From Vandiemenella viatica (Eukaryota > Arthropoda > Insecta > Orthoptera > Morabidae): a DNA stretch of 64,000 nucleotides. Shown here piece by piece: positions 35,846-46,519 of this stretch. The stretch covers positions 128,634,036-128,698,035 of the forward strand of contig CM061921.1 of the NCBI GenBank assembly GCA_031002005.1, written 5' to 3'. Below the pieces are notes generated by a model. It had not been told where the DNA came from and ran no database searches. It worked only from the letters and a program-made list of their open reading frames with translations. The position numbers were made by a program, and so were the translations under genes. The stretch's first letter is position 1; the number at the start of each line of letters is the position of its first letter.

Positions 35846-36549
35846 ACTGATTTAGTGAGACCATTAGGGACTATGATTCAAAAATAGGAGGGTATAAATC
35901 AGATAAAGAGCCTATCCACACAATTAACAAACAGTAGACTAAACCTGTTTTTGAAATATATCCTGAGACTATCATGAAGATACTAAGAAACCTAAAAACC
36001 TATATACAACCATACCAGACATATCTGAGAGGAATGTAAGTGATTTTCATGTTGGTAACATGGCTTTAGATAGGGATATTCATGCAAATCTCAGTTAGCA
36101 GGCTACATACAACATATTTCTGATGAAATGGACAGGTATGATAAAATTGATAGTGTAGCACCAAAACTTTTGAAGGCTTTTGACAAAGTGAGCCATAAAA
36201 TAATGCTAAAAGAGGTAACAACTATTGAAGTAAATGCAAAAGTGATTTTCTGGGTACAGGAACTCTTAAAAGGTAGAAGACAAAAAGCCTTGGGTAGGAA
36301 ATGCGGTATCAAAAGAAATTGAAGTTGGGACCATTTCTTTTCGTTATTCTAATGAATGATTGTGTTGATGGTTACCGATCAGACATTAGGTTGATTGCAA
36401 ATGATGTAATGTTATATAATAGGATCAAAACAGTAGAACACTTAACAGCTGCAGGGTAATATGGGCAGAATATCTAGCTGGGTGAGACTACATGGGATAA
36501 AGAGAAATTCAAAGAAGAGTCAGCTTATTAGATAGACAGATAAAAGCTG

Positions 36550-36665
36550 ATCTAAAAATTTCAATGGCTGTATTACAAAACTGAGCGAAAGAGAGGATAC
36601 TGAGACGTTTGTAGATAAATATGGGGAAGAAGCTAATAAATTTAGAAAAAGGCAGAGAATATAAG
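36550..36665 (+). repeat. Internal duplication of CR1-type LINE, copy 2
   Basis: This is a second copy of 35733-35845, misplaced after the RT active-site region. It separates the RT core from the C-terminal domain. Its version of the segment keeps an open EEANKFRKRQR reading after the shared block. It may mark recombination between two related copies. Confidence 0.8.
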
Positions 36666-37049
36666 TATTAAGTGCGTAAAGTATTGCTTATTAAAGACTG
36701 AAAAGTAAATATGTTGGCATATTATTTAATAGCAAACTTAACTGGCAAGGACACATTCTAAAAGGTTTTAATATCCTTCACTTGTTGGAAAGAATGATGA
36801 GAGGATGTACCAGCGAAGTAAGAGAATTGGGTTACAAAACATTGGTCAGACTGCTCCCTGAATATGGTGGTGTAGTATGGGACCCACATTTTGGGTATCA
36901 AAAAATAGGAGTTGGAGGGGGTGCAGAGAAGGGCTGTTAGATTTGTCTTTGGAAATTACCGCAGAACACAGTCAGTAACTGATAAGATATAGGAGTTGGA
37001 ATGGGATTCATTGGAGGATAGAAGGAGAGTTAAGAAAGTCATAGGAGTG

Positions 37050-37348
37050 CAGTGGCGTACCTATGGTGGGGCAGGTACGGCACGTGCCCTGGGCGCCATT
37101 GAAAGGGGCGCACAAAATTGGCAAATTATTAAACTTCAAAATCAAAATAAGCCAACAACTTAATTCATATTCAAATATTCCCTGCGCGTGACTGTTGAGA
37201 TTTCGTGAACGAGCGAGAGGGAATAGTAAACAGCGAATCGAACAAGTTTATAGTAATAGGAACATTATCGGAAGGTATATTGCGTGCTCTGTCAAGATGT
37301 TTTTGATTGGGTCAATGGTAGCGGCTCCTGCCCCGCACCTACGCTGGC
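37050..37348. mobile_element. Candidate hAT-like MITE
   Basis: It starts CAGTGGCGTACCTATGGTGG, a typical hAT-type tip. The sequence ending CTGCCCCGCACCTACGCTGG is its approximate inverted counterpart (shared GGGGCAGG and GCGTA cores). The ~300-bp interior is non-coding. No clear 8-bp duplication was found, so the right boundary is uncertain. It truncates the CR1-type LINE at 37045. Confidence 0.45.
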
Positions 37349-38019
37349 AAGTTTTGTTCAAATAATATAAGACAAGACATACTTTTCCATTGGTTAACTG
37401 CTGATATGATTGCCGTGGCGCAATTGTGTATTTTATTTGCATTGCATGTGTTGCGAGCGATCGCCAAGCTACTCGATATAATAAGTTAAATCACCAACGG
37501 CGACAACGCTTTAAGCATAAATATTTGACATTTTTATGGTAAGTAACAATATACACTAATTTACCGAAATTCTATTTTCTACAGTAGGGAACATGCGTGA
37601 CATAAACATTCGTAAGTGACATGATCTATAATAGAATTGTTAAGAATTCGGGTAAATTGTTAAAAAGCGAATAAAAAAAAGAAAAATAGAATACATACAG
37701 CTCACACCAAAGGTTTATGCAGTTTACTGTCGTGGTGACTGGAACACAACAAAAACCCTTCTGTTTTATTTAAAAAAACAACCTATAATTATTTGCTTAT
37801 TTATTCAGGTTATTTCAAAACCCTCACTCACTTCGCAATAATATCACCGCAATAGGAAACAACTGTTTTCAAAGAAACAAAGAGAGTGGGTATGAGGGAC
37901 GGAAAAAACTGAAAATTGCAGGAGGAAGTAGCACAAATATTCAGTAAGTAGTTCGAGAAGTCTGCTACTGGAACATGTACAATAAAGTACGAGGTATCCA
38001 ACACTAATTTAGCACAGCA
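37349..38019. other. Interval without recognised features
   Basis: AT-rich, with short frames only. No motif, repeat pair or tRNA-like box was found. Confidence 0.4.
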
Positions 38020-38260
38020 CACCGAGAGGGGTGGGTGAGCGGTTAACGCTCCGGCCTCGCATTCGGGAGGACGCGGGTTCGAATCCCCTTCCGGTCATCC
38101 AGATTTGGGTTTACTATGGTTTCCCCAAATCACTCCAGGCGAATGCCGGGATGCTTCCTTTAAAAGGTAATGACAGAATTCCTTCCTGCTCCTCGTTCCC
38201 AGTCCCATCCTGCCTCTAATGTCCTCGACGTCGACGAGGAGTAAACGAATAAAAAAAAAA
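38020..38260 (+). mobile_element. tRNA-derived SINE
   Basis: The head GGGTGAGCGGTTAACGCTCC plus the perfect B box GGTTCGAATCC is followed by the same body as the SINE at 30967-31191 (CAAATCACTCCAGGCGAATG, CCGGGATGCTTCCTTT). The tail is GTCCTCGACGTCGACGAGGA and it ends in an A run (38250-38260). Target duplications are not clear. Confidence 0.85.
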
Positions 38261-38431
38261 GCAAAAAACGAGAAGGATAAAAGTTTAGATAATTCTGAGT
38301 GTGACGAGATTAAGAGCAGTAAGGCCGCCAGTTCTAATGCTACTGAAGAAAATATTATTAATTTAGTAGAAGTAAAAGTTGGCGGAGAGATATGGTGGAT
38401 GATGTAGAAAACCCAATTAATGTCATACCAG

Positions 38432-38484
<53 letters not shown>

Positions 38485-39475
38485 ATGAAATTGGTCTTCT
38501 ATGTTTTGATAAGATAACTGGGAAATCGGTTCTGACGGATAGTTTGAAAACAGAAATAATTAAAATGGATTCAAAATATTTTCAAAATACTGAGGGTCCT
38601 TTCCTACCTACAAATGACCTTTCTATGCACAATAGTTGTTTAAGAAGACACTAGGAAATCGCGATGGAGAAATGACTTGTTCATGGCTAGTCTATTCCCT
38701 GACCAAAAAAAAAAAAATCTGCTTTTTGAATCTGTTGTCTTATTTATGTATAATTAGATAATCTACCTTCATTAGAGCACGAACATGAATTTTCCCACTG
38801 GAAGGCACCTGAATTGCTCAATGCCCATGGAAATGTGAAGAATTATCGTGAGTGCTCCGCCAAATGGAAAGCAATATTGCAGCAAACAGTGGGATTATTG
38901 ACGCTGACCTTCAGACCTAAATCGAGGCAGAAAAATTAAAGTAGCATGATTTATTAAAGGGAATCCTTCACTGCATCAAATTTCTTGCCAATCAAAATCT
39001 TGCATTACAAAATCAAAGAGTGTCACTTAGTACATGCGATAGATCGAATCTGATAAAGTTGGTAATTCCCTTGGATTAACAAACATTCTGATCATATTCG
39101 ACCTCGTCATCAACAACCATCTAATTCAAGTTAAAAATCATCCTGGAACCACATTTTAATTTTCACCTTGTGTTCAAAATGAGTTCATTCATTTGATGGT
39201 GACCACTGTTCGCATAAGTTTATTGCGAAACATTTGCAAATCAAATAATATGGTCTAATGTCTACTCCTGACTATGCACATCATGAGCAGATGTCACAAG
39301 TATTGTCATTTGTAGAAGTTGAGCTTGAGAGGAAATCAGTCCGCGTTACGAAGTCTTTTCTCGATTTCATTCAGATGAGTGAAAAGGACGCTGGAAACTT
39401 AGTTGATGAAATCGTTAACCAGCTATAGAAAGACCCTGTGGATATACAGGATTGTCGATGTGACAACGTTGCTGT
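38261..39475 (+). pseudogene. hAT-type transposase (DUF4371/ZMYM-like), N-terminal and middle parts
   Basis: The fragments run in the order of this hAT subfamily. First comes a Lys-rich start and a decayed zinc-finger region (SLEHEHEFSHWKAPELLNAH near 38775-38830). Then GNVKNYRECSAKWKAILQQT, then PDYAHHEQMSQVLSFVEVEL (39264-39325). Last is VRVTKSFLDF...SEKDAGNLVDEIVNQ with DIQDCRCDNVAVMA (39435-39475). The 38436-38483 poly(A) run interrupts it, as do several stops and frameshifts. The C-terminal dimerisation part of a similar protein lies at 52930-53510 on the same strand. The intervening nested insertions could account for the gap. Confidence 0.7.
38436..38483 (+). repeat. Poly(A) tract, 48 bp
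   Basis: A continuous A run inside the decayed hAT transposase. It may be the tail of a truncated retrosequence. Confidence 0.9.
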
Positions 39476-39477
39476 GA

Positions 39478-39541
39478 TGGCTGTACACCCATGGCAATGG
39501 GTAAGTTTCTGGCCCCAACCATGCATGCACTTAGTGGTACG
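39478..39541 (-). pseudogene. Transposon-like ORF (LPPT motif type), distal piece
   Basis: The minus-strand sequence reads TYHxVHAWLGPETYPLPWV. If the foldback element (39544-50499) is removed at its TA, this continues in frame from LARLPPTTNKATFHAIC at the other side (50560-50502). The joined pattern, LPPT followed ~12 residues later by a [VY]Y..V..WLG..PLxW block, matches a widespread arthropod transposon-derived ORF I know only by pattern. The short length makes this piece alone weak; the in-frame continuity is the main support. Confidence 0.5.
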
Positions 39542-39543
39542 TA

Positions 39544-39745
39544 CACTCTTTGACAAAAAAAATTGATTGTGGACGCCTGAGACTAAATCCCTTATCCCGC
39601 ACAATGTGGCATCATTGCGGGTATTCAATTAAGCGCCATCTGTTATTCATTACTTAAGTCAATGTCTGGAACAAAACGGGAAGACTCCACCCGCCCACTG
39701 ACCATTCTTATTGACAGGGAAGTTCATCAATCTTTCCCCACATTT
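39544..39745 (+). repeat. Foldback element, left terminal inverted repeat
   Basis: It begins CACTCTTTGACAAAAAAA just after TA (39542-39543). It continues through GCCTGAGACTAAATCCCTTA, CATCATTGCGGGTATTCAAT, GCGCCATCTGTTATTCATTA and CCACTGACCATTCTTATTG. The reverse complement is found in two pieces, 50351-50499 and 46205-46276, on the other side of the inserted LINEs. Arm length is ~200 bp. TA duplication and the CACTxTTTG(R)CAAAAAA tip fit a Tc1/mariner-type non-autonomous element of ~1.05 kb before insertions. Confidence 0.8.
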
Positions 39746-40145
39746 TCATAGTTACGTGTGCAGTTTACTAGGAAGCACTCAAATATGAGTCTTTCCTTAA
39801 CTATGTTATTTCCTGACGCAAACAGGTAAGAGTCGATGTTATATTTTACGCATAAGCCATTTGTAGGTTCGACTTGTTTAAAACAAATGCAAAAAAATAA
39901 TTGGAATGCTCGTGCTAACAGACGGCTCGTGCAGTATGTAAACAAACCTATCCTGCCTCGGAAGTCAGTTACATTCAACTGGCATTAGACAATTATCGGA
40001 AATGATCACTTTTTTTTTTTTTGTTTTTTTTTTGTTTATTGGTTTTAGGATTTGATGTACCATACAGCCAGCTTAATATACAAAAACACTCGTTTTGTTT
40101 CATTACATTACCTTACATTACGTGTGTATTACATGTATTATTACA

Positions 40146-43100
40146 TTAAATGTATATTTCTGTACTTTTTATAAAGTCTCTAATAATAGTGTATATTTTC
40201 CTGTTGTTAGATGCAAGTAGTCCGGTGATACTTTTTGGGAGTGGTTGTCCTGCTCTCACTAGGGAGTTGATGAATGGTTGCTCCTGCTGTCGGTATAGGG
40301 GGCATCTGAAGAACATATGGTTGAGATCGTGCGTTGATTGCCCATCACATTGGCAGAGCGGTGTATCTGCTGCGTGGATGCGATATAGATGATCCCGAAA
40401 CGCACCATGGTTAAACCTCATACGAGTGATGGATGTTATGAAGTTGCGTTGCGTGTTCCAATTTGTAAACCAAGGTCGACGAGGTGGTTGTGGCTGTATC
40501 TTTGCGTATTGCCGTCCTTTGAGTCTTTTTGTTTCCTCCCAGAGCATTGCCCATTGTTGATGTATGTGATTGGATATTGCTGCATGATAATCTTTGGTGT
40601 TGAATGGAGTTCGTAGGTTTTCTGTATTATGCTAATATGGTATACATTGGAGCGGTGTAGGATGGCCGGAGTTGTTAAAGTACGAAGTACACTGAGAGAG
40701 TCCGTTACGATTAAGACGTTTCGCCGAGGAAACTCTCTCGCATATGAAAGGGCTTGAATAATAGCAACCGCTTCAGCTGAATAAACTGGAAGATGTTTTT
40801 TGCTCGTGCTGTGTCTCAGGGCAGTAGATGGCGCACCCTACTCCCTCTGAGGGTAACTTCGATCCATCAGTGTAGATGTGGATTGAAGTTGGCCAATGCT
40901 CTGTTAAATACCCCTGACAAAATTGCTGGATTGGCTGGCCGGATCTCGGGTGTGCCGGAATACAGCTTACCGACATTGGCCTCACGCATTCTTGGTAGGG
41001 AATGTCGTGTATTTTTGCTGCTTCCTGCAATGGCCGTTCGGGGGGGGAGAATTGTCAGAAGATCGAGGCTTTGTAGCAGTGGGTATCTTTGGTTGTAAGA
41101 GCGAAGTCCTTGTTCTTCCACCAGCTGCTGAAGGTTGGTTATTTGTTGGAGAGTAGTTGAATTTTTATCTTGTATTCGAGCTAATAAAAATTTGTTAGAT
41201 AGTAACTGGGTACGGAATTTCAGGGTCATTTCTGCGGCTTCCAGGTAGAGGGCATTTATCGGTGTTGATTTCATAGCCCCCAGACATGTGCGGAGACATT
41301 GATTCTGTACGCTCTCCAATTTATCTATGTTCCTTTTGTTGCCACTGAAATAGATCATGCTCCGGTATTCAATTTTAGATCGGATTATAGCGCGGTACAA
41401 TATTAGTAATATCGATGGGTGGGCTCCCCACCATACTCGTGTCAGGGTTCGTAGAATGTTGAGTCCTTGTTCTAGTTTAGGGATGAGTTGGTAAGCGTGT
41501 GCTGTCCAAGTTAATCGTGAGTCGTAGACTAGGCCGAGGAATTTGACATTCGATTTGACCAGTACGCTGCATGTACCCAAAACTAGATTGTAGATCGGGG
41601 GGTGCATTCTTCCTCTTGTAAATATGACAGCAGTGGAATTGCTAGTCGAGAATTCTAGTCCGTGTTGCTGGAGCCAGTGGATGACTATGAGGATGGCTTA
41701 TTTAAGGATGAGCTTGGTTATCGCGATAGTAGCTGCAGAGGCGAATATACATACATCATCGACATATTGGATGATCTGCACCTCGGGGGGAAGAATTTTC
41801 TCCAAGTCCCGCACATATAGAGCATACAATAATGGGCTTAATACCGCTCCCTGTGGGAGTCCTTGCTGGGTAAGTCGTGGACCTAATAGCACGTGTTTAT
41901 ATCTGAAGAACAGCTTTCTTGACCGTAGTAGTTGATAAATTACGGCTACAAAGTCCTGGGGGAGGCCTAGTGCTATGAGCTTATCAGTCAGGATTGGTAT
42001 TTGGACGTTATTGTAGGCCGCGGATATGTCCATGAACAACGCCGTAAGGTATTGGTTTTTCATAAAGGTTGACTGAATCGCCGTAACTAGGATGCTGTGG
42101 TTGTCATAGGTACTTCTTCCTTTGCGGCATCCGTATTGTGTGGTGGGTAACAGGGATTGAGCTTCCAGCCACCATTCTAATCTGTTTTCATCATCCTTTC
42201 CACGGTTTTGCCTGTGCAGGAAGATAAGGCTACCGGACGATACGATGTAACAACTCCTGGAACTTTTCCAGGTTTCAATACCGGGACTATTATCTGAGTC
42301 TTCCAAGTTTCTGGTATCAGCTTTCTTAACCATAGATTATTAATGATGTTGAGTAAGAGGTTTAGGGCTTCTTCAGGTAAATGCTGTAGCATGGGATATC
42401 GTATGTCATCTGTGCCTGGTGAGGTGTTGCTGGAGTTCTTGAGGGCTGCTCGTAGTTCGTTAAGGGTGAAAGGAGTGCACAGAAAATGGTTTGAGTCTTC
42501 TTCGGTGAAGTCATATGGAGGAGGGGCTGTAGAAGGTGGAGCAATTCTATCAGCAAAATCCTCCAGCCAAGTAGTATGGTCGGAGCGTTCTTGCGGGCTA
42601 TATTTTCTGTTGCGCAGTACTTTTATACGTTGCCATACCTCTTCTATTTTGGTCTGCCTATTCAAGGAGGAGCAGAATTCTTGCCAAGACTGTCTTTTTG
42701 TCATTTTTAGGAACCGCTTAGTGCGGACAGACACCTACTGATACCGGAGAAACGAGTCTTGGGATGGGTTGTTTCGGTATTCCCGCAGAGCAGCACGTCG
42801 GAGAGCGATATGCCTAGAACAGTCTGTGGTCCACAATACGGTTGGAGTACTCTTCTTCCGGACGCGGTTCTTCTTAAGAGGGATAGAGCTGAAGGCTGTG
42901 CGCTCCAGGGCTTCTATGAAGAGGTTATAGTCGTCCATCGCTGAATCGCGGTGTCGAAAATTGCGTACCTCATGCTGTATTGCCTTTGAATATAATGTCC
43001 AATTAGCAGCGTTAATATTCCACTTGCTTGACGAGATTGGTCGAGGGCCGCTTGGAGGGGAATGGTCGATTTCTATAATTACTGGGTAGTGGTTGGAGCC

Positions 43101-43721
43101 GAGTGAGTCTTTTGATGTAGACCAATGAGCAATGGTGGCTATGGACGGAGAACACAGCGTGATGTCTACTGCCAATGGACGGTGGTATAAAGAGGGAACG
43201 AGTGTATGTGATCCGTCATTAAGGATAGATAGGCCGTACTCGTTACACATCTCTAAGACATTATGTCCTTGTCTATCAGTAAAGGCACATCCCCATGCAG
43301 TGCTGTGGGCGTTAAGGTCTCCGCATATAAGTAGAGGTGGGTTTAGGAGATTTAAGAGTTTATTCCACGTCTCCTGTGATATGGTCCTGAGAGGCTTGCA
43401 ATAGACGGAGACACAAGTGAACTCTAGTGTAGGAGTTTTGATTCTTGCGGCGACAATTTGGATATCATGATCTAGCACCTCTGTAACGTTTACTGCTTTG
43501 AAGGGAAGTGTATGATGAATGAGGAGAGCTGCTCCTCCTTTTCCATCCATCCTATCCGAACGGAGTGTGGCGTAGTTCCTAAAGCGCACTGTTGATGTTT
43601 CTCTAAACCACGTCTCGGAAATTGCTGCTATCTTTATATCTCTATGATGGAGCTCATATTCTAAACTTTCCTTGTTGGCGATGGCCGATCTAGCATTCCA
43701 CTATACTATTCGAAAAGCCAT
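40146..43721 (-). pseudogene. I-group LINE ORF2: APE endonuclease, RT, RNase H, C-terminal knuckle
   Basis: The ATG at 43721 opens MAFRIV*WNARSAIANKESL (a TAG replaces the usual Gln). The endonuclease runs to ~42800 (SETWFRE, GDLNAHSTAWG, SLGSNHYPV). The RT runs ~42560-41100: SPGTDDIRYPMLQ, YRPVALSSCTGKTVERM, YGCRKGRSTYDN, FMDISAAYNNV, QGLPQGAVLSPLL, QYVDDVCIF (intact YVDD). RNase H starts IHIYTDGSK near 40960. The C-terminus 40547-40146 has CQCDGQSTHDLNHMFFRC. Defects are stops at codon 7, at 42735 and near 41696, and frameshifts near 42195, 40900-41030 and in RNase H. The start overlaps the ORF1 end by ~30 nt. Confidence 0.9.
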
Positions 43722-45600
43722 TGAACCTATTTAACAGAGCAAATAATGACTCACGGATGGCAAGAGGGTTTCCAATAAGTGTTGATTGGGGCGAAGTAAT
43801 AATGGACATGATCAGTTGAAATATTTCTTCTATGAGGAAGTCAGTCCGTGTTGGAGTGTGAGATCGGATATTGTGAGGGCTTGGTGGGTAAGGGTTATGA
43901 GTAATGGGAGAAATAGGTAACTGCTGGGGGATAAACAACCGTTGCTGAGCCGGAGGAAAAGCTGTGTTGGAAGGAGGTGCCTCCTGCGTATGTATGGGGT
44001 GCCCTCTGGGCAGAGAGACATCGGCCTGAGCCACTGGTTGCTGTACTGATGAAGAAGGTTGTTGCGTCTGCTGTGTTTGTTGTAATTCGTGAATTTGTGG
44101 ACGAAAGATGTTTGCGTGCTGTATCAACTGATGAGCAGTCGGACTTTGTGGATGTGGTGCCGATAAAGGTGGAAACTCCGTATGGCTGCTTACGTTTGTC
44201 GGAATTGATACCACTTGGGCATAGCCTCGAGTTTGAAGTTCTCTGTCGGTGAGCGCTGCACTTGTTCCATGCTCTGTTGTTAGTTTCGTTTGACGGTGCC
44301 GAAGATATACCGGACAGTTTCTATCAGAGGCAAAATGTTGGCCTGCACAAAGCGCGCAACACACCGTTGTAGGACTGTTGCAGTTGGCCTCCAAGTGAGG
44401 GCCTGCACACCTGTTGCATCGAACCTCACGTGATCTGCATTGTCCCTGTCGATGTCCTAAGCGTAAACAAATACCGCACTGAGTTACAAGAGGAACATAA
44501 GGTTCGACAGTACAGCGAGTTCCAAGTATGGACACATGGGAAGGTCATTTCTGCGACCGGAAAGATACCAAGCAAACTGGGATTGGTATCACACACTCTG
44601 GATTTGACTGCGACCTTCTGGTGAATCTTTTAATGCGTACCACTGGAAATGGGGAAACTATTTCTTCCAGAATCTCCTCCTCACTTAAAGTAGTGTCAAC
44701 GTTTCTTAGGATACCCTGTTTCTTTATCAGGAAGCTTGGGATATAAGCTTCTAAACGTTTTTCTTTGAAGATGTCTAGCTGCACTATTAGGTTGGCAGAG
44801 CCTGCAGTGTTCGTTTCTATTTTGAGACGATTTTTCCCGTTGCGTGTGATGTTGATTACATCCCTTTTAAAGTAATTATTATGCTTAAATATTAGTTTGC
44901 CAATTGCCATCGGATGTAAATTACCCACATTTCTATCTAAGCTCTCCACAAAAACATAATATGGTCCACAATCTGTACGGCTATATCTGTTGCCTTTGCT
45001 GCGATAGGTTAGAGTTGACTCAGACTGAGCGTTAATAGGAACGAAATGATCTGCTAACGGAGCTGGAGGAAGAGTATTCTCGACAGTCCCCACTGGATCG
45101 CGCATGACCACTTCCTCCGTATGCTCTATTTGTACTGGCGTAACCCCATCCTGTTCTACCACTCGTGATTGTAAGCAAAGTCGCTTGGCTGGCTGGATCG
45201 ACTCACCCGTGGCAGTGTCGGCTGTGTGATGCAGTGCTATACTCATAAAAGAGCATGGACCTTGCGATGTATTGCTGCCTGATCCTTCTTCCATTTCAGA
45301 AAATTGTTGTTGCTGTTGTTGCTGCTGCAGGTTCTGCTCCTGTTGTTGCCTCTTCTGCTCCTGTTGTTGCCTCTTCTGCTGCTGTTGTTGTTGCTGCGGC
45401 TGTTGTTGCAGATGGGGGTGTTGCTGCTGTAGGCCTTCTGTGGCGCACAGTATGAATCGCTGATCACTTGTAAGAGATACTACTTGTGGTTGTATAACTT
45501 CAGTCGGCACATAATTCACTGACTGAACGTTGATGTTATTAGCATAGCACGCTTCTAGTCCCGTATTACTCGTTTGACCTGTGTATGGGGGGTCTGCCAT
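43690..45600 (-). pseudogene. I-group LINE ORF1 (polyQ, RRM-like region, three CCHC knuckles); one in-frame stop
   Basis: The ATG at 45600 starts MADPPYTGQTSNTGLEACYA. Residues ~55-100 are a Gln-rich tract (CAG/CAA runs, 45300-45440). GPYYVFVESLDRNVGNLHPM near 44970 and RIKRFTRR near 44610 belong to the RNA-binding region. The single stop (TGA at 44547-44545) lies in the same frame as the rest: CGICLRLGHRQGQC, CNRCAGPHLEANC and CALCAGQHFASDRNC, then a Pro/Gln-rich segment and a hydrophobic tail ending NGFSNSIVEC at 43690. The protein (about 636 residues if read through) would bind element RNA. It is intact apart from that stop. Confidence 0.88.
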
Positions 45601-46204
45601 ATTTTGGCTACACTGTGGGATTTACACTCGGTAAGTCCCAAACGTACTAATCACGCAAACGGTTGATACCGAAACTGCACTCAGTAAATTCTAGATGTAA
45701 TTATTTCGCGACGTTATAATCACTATCCGTACGACACTCGAAGTAAACAAGTTGCACCGGCACTCACGCTCGCGAGCCGATGTTGCCTCTTCGGCGGTCA
45801 GGAAGTAACTGCGAAATGATCACTTTATAATCGTTTAATATTTTTGTAGAACTAACAATTCTGGATCTTTGAACATATACACCCACTTCTCGGCCCACAC
45901 ACCTCATTATGTGTTGCATTATTTAAGATAATTAACCACATCAATACATAAATAAATATCGTTATAGTTTTCCGCTAATCATTTGGAATTAAATGTATAA
46001 CTAAACCTCATTTTTACTGCGCTTTTTTTGCAATCTTGTTAATTACAACATTAACGATATGTTTCACGATCTGAATTTAAGAAAAGTATAGCTGGAACCG
46101 AATTTCGTCCGATTGAGGTACGGTCGGCGATATCTTGCCGAATATTATAGTTAATCCAGGGACAGGAAAATGCGTTACTTATCTTGGGATCGGTCAGTAG
46201 CCTT

Positions 46205-46275
46205 TTACTGAAATGTGCGTAAAGATTGATGAACTACCCTGCCAATAAGAATGGTCAGTGGGAGGGCAGAGTCTA

Positions 46276-46276
<1 letters not shown>
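46205..46276 (-). repeat. Foldback element, inner part of right terminal inverted repeat
   Basis: AAAGATTGATGAACTACCCT and CAATAAGAATGGTCAGTGGG are the reverse complement of 39680-39740. The arm is cut at GGGCAGAGTCTAC (46264-46276) by insertion of the LINE at 46277-49726. It resumes at 50351 after a second LINE. The segment 45825-46204 is the right half of the foldback interior and has no other features. Confidence 0.8.
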
Positions 46277-46314
<38 letters not shown>

Positions 46315-46519
46315 CATGGCATTTAGCGTTGGGCTAATATTGCTAGGAACAAAGGGTAGTGGTACTAAGTTTTAGTTTTATTTTAATTTTTATTACAACT
46401 TTATATTTAGGTTTTTGTTTTCGCGACGAACTTGTGTATGAGGTTAATCAAATTTAAATCTGGATCTGATAGGTTGGTCATTTGGGAAATTATGTATGTA
46501 ATTTTGAGATATTTTGTTA

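Larger units (their letters stand above)
34655..37045 (+). pseudogene. CR1-type LINE ORF2, heavily decayed
   Basis: Endonuclease pieces are VNCREFANLMEIN, YHRDRGATCRGVFLV and DLNLPGLNWVE (35130). The linker is KGGQGVKEV and similar. RT pieces are LLKAFDKVSHKIMLKEV (36170-36210), WVQELLKGRRQK, and IRLIANDVMLYN near 36388, where the active-site block has lost its aspartate pair. The C-terminal part 36710-36910 reads YVGILFNSKLNWQGHI and LVRLLPEYGGVVWDPHFG. A segment is duplicated inside it (35733-35845 and 36550-36665). It ends at 37050, where a MITE-like sequence begins. Confidence 0.75.
40011..45812 (-). mobile_element. Near full-length I-group LINE (5.8 kb) with target duplication
   Basis: This is a complete-looking non-LTR element on the minus strand. 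It has a ~210-bp 5' UTR (45812-45601), ORF1 (45600-43690), ORF2 (43721-40146), a ~110-bp 3' UTR and an A-rich tail (T-rich at 40011-40033 on the plus strand). GAAATGATCACT flanks it at 39999-40010 and 45813-45824, a target duplication of at least 12 bp. It sits in the middle of the ~1.05-kb foldback element. The presence of RNase H plus CCHC gag places it in the I group. Few stops and frameshifts suggest a comparatively young insertion. Confidence 0.9.

Noticed and set aside
45255..45463. Open frames rich in Ala/Val or Cys opposite the LINE ORF1
   Set aside because: They are antisense readings of the CAG/CAA poly-Gln tract.
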